Assembly: GCA_017555085.1 (NCBI GenBank)
Contig: JAFZHD010000012.1
Span: 1 to 64,000, forward strand
DNA: 64,000 bases
Direction of reading: 5' to 3'
Source of the DNA: Muribaculaceae bacterium
GTDB lineage: Bacteria > Bacteroidota > Bacteroidia > Bacteroidales > Muribaculaceae
The notes beneath the pieces were generated by a model. The model worked only from the letters and a program-made list of their open reading frames with translations, was not told the origin of the DNA and did not search any database. Position numbers and translations under genes: made by a program. The stretch's first letter is position 1. Every line of letters begins with the position of its first letter. Below are positions 63,462 through 64,000 of the stretch, piece after piece.

Positions 63462-64000
63462 TTATGAATTAATGTGATTTAATATTGCGGCGCGTGTTTC
63501 GGCTACGGCCTTTTGAAGGTCGTCATTAACTACACAGCAGTCATATTGCGGAGCAAAACCGATTTCAAATTCGGCCTTGCCTACACGCTCGTCAATCACC
63601 TCGGGAGCATCGGTGGCACGGCCTTCAAGACGGCGGCGCAACTCTTCTACCGACGGGGGCATCACAAAGATACTGATGGCACGCTCGCCATACATGCGCT
63701 TGACATTAACGCCACCTTTGACATCAATATCGAGAATTACATTGTGGCCTGATTGGCAGATGCGTTCCACCTCACTTTTAAGCGTTCCGTAAAAACGACC
63801 GGGATACACTTCCTCAAACTCCACAAATGCGTCCTCGGCGATTTTTTGGCGAAACTCATCATCGGTCAAGAAGAAATAGTTTACGCCATGCTCCTCGCCC
63901 ACGCGAGGCTGACGGTTGGTTGCCGACACCGAAAATTGCATATCAACACCGCCTTGCTTAAAAATCTCGTTGATAATAGTTGATTTGCCACAACCCGAAG
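63462..64000 (-). CDS. gmk: Guanylate kinase (N-terminus beyond the window)
   Basis: The frame continues without a stop to the right edge. The visible end of the P-loop is SGCGKSTIINEIFKQGGVD at about 63942-63998, so the Met at 63941 (MQFSVSATNRQPR) is internal and only a few N-terminal residues are missing. The GMP-binding text SATNRQPRVGEEHGVNYFFL, FVEFEEVYPGRFYGTLKSEV and NVILDIDVKGGVNVKRMYG are complete. It phosphorylates GMP to GDP and heads the gmk-nadD-DUF5063-M18 run. Confidence 0.95.
   Translation of the reverse strand, partial: SGCGKSTIINEIFKQGGVDMQFSVSATNRQPRVGEEHGVNYFFLTDDEFRQKIAEDAFVEFEEVYPGRFYGTLKSEVERICQSGHNVILDIDVKGGVNVKRMYGERAISIFVMPPSVEELRRRLEGRATDAPEVIDERVGKAEFEIGFAPQYDCCVVNDDLQKAVAETRAAILNHINS

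Overview
The window looks like a chromosome segment of a gut-type Bacteroidales bacterium. Several genes sit behind the Bacteroidetes promoter form (TTTG or TTG, 19-20 bases, then TAnnTTTG). The gene set is also typical of the order: fused FeoA-FeoB, ExbB-ExbD-ExbD-TonB, DUF4493, PCMD, DUF4923 and DUF5063 proteins, and split chromate-transporter halves. A Muribaculaceae-like host is my guess from overall protein flavour. No rRNA or species marker is present, so the family is not proven.

Layout. (1) 1-388: a tRNA-Ser(TGA) gene on the minus strand with a canonical promoter and two tandem terminators. (2) 389-5739: housekeeping and transport genes (META-domain lipoprotein, two chromate-transporter halves, folC, ridA, YihY/BrkB membrane protein). 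(3) 5759-8464: a decayed and rearranged Mu-like prophage. It contains the N-terminal part of a tail tape-measure protein, a small phage-type ORF, the C-terminal part of a minor head protein (gpF type) ending in a CdiA-like toxin domain, and the N-terminal stub of the tail-completion protein gpG. Dispersed palindromes and an exact 29-base duplicate of the toxin gene end lie between the fragments. (4) 8494-13273: mutS2 and a fused feoAB, convergent. (5) 13468-21899: a secreted GH13 amylase with two C-terminal starch-binding-like modules, and a separate four-gene surface operon (DUF4493 lipoprotein with four near-identical ~137-residue repeats, two small outer-membrane barrels, and a PCMD lipoprotein). 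(6) 22151-28315: a CapD/FlaA1-type sugar dehydratase, a DUF4923 protein, a Dabb protein, an ABC-F ATPase, and a PnuC-ThiN thiamine pair. (7) 28752-37204: the exbB-exbD-exbD-tonB operon behind a 217-base leader, then a small membrane protein, dxs, trkA and trkH.

(8) 37225-54810 is a minus-strand capsule or exopolysaccharide operon of about 17.6 kb. It holds Wza- and Wzc-type export proteins, UDP-glucose dehydrogenase, RmlA/C/B, a Wzx flippase, a DegT aminotransferase, a NeuD-type acetyltransferase, four glycosyltransferases, an EpsG-type polymerase, a TupA-like ATP-grasp protein and a UDP-glucuronate epimerase. A strong promoter at 54843-54874, with a perfect dyad in its spacer, precedes it. 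The enzymes predict UDP-GlcA/GalA and an N-acetylated dTDP-4-amino-4,6-dideoxyhexose. A polyprenyl-phosphate sugar-phosphate transferase that could start the repeat unit lies just upstream at 54958-56049.

(9) 56077-64000: a serine hydrolase, tryptophanase, a choloylglycine-hydrolase-family enzyme (bile salt or penicillin V amidase), then a gmk-nadD-DUF5063-M18 peptidase-DUF695 run, with gmk cut by the window end. I saw no CRISPR array, rRNA, intact mobile element or recognisable riboswitch.

The most unusual content is the phage relic with its orphaned toxin module, the repeat-bearing DUF4493/PCMD surface operon, and the chemistry implied by the capsule locus. Function calls rest on reading motifs by eye; no database search was possible.
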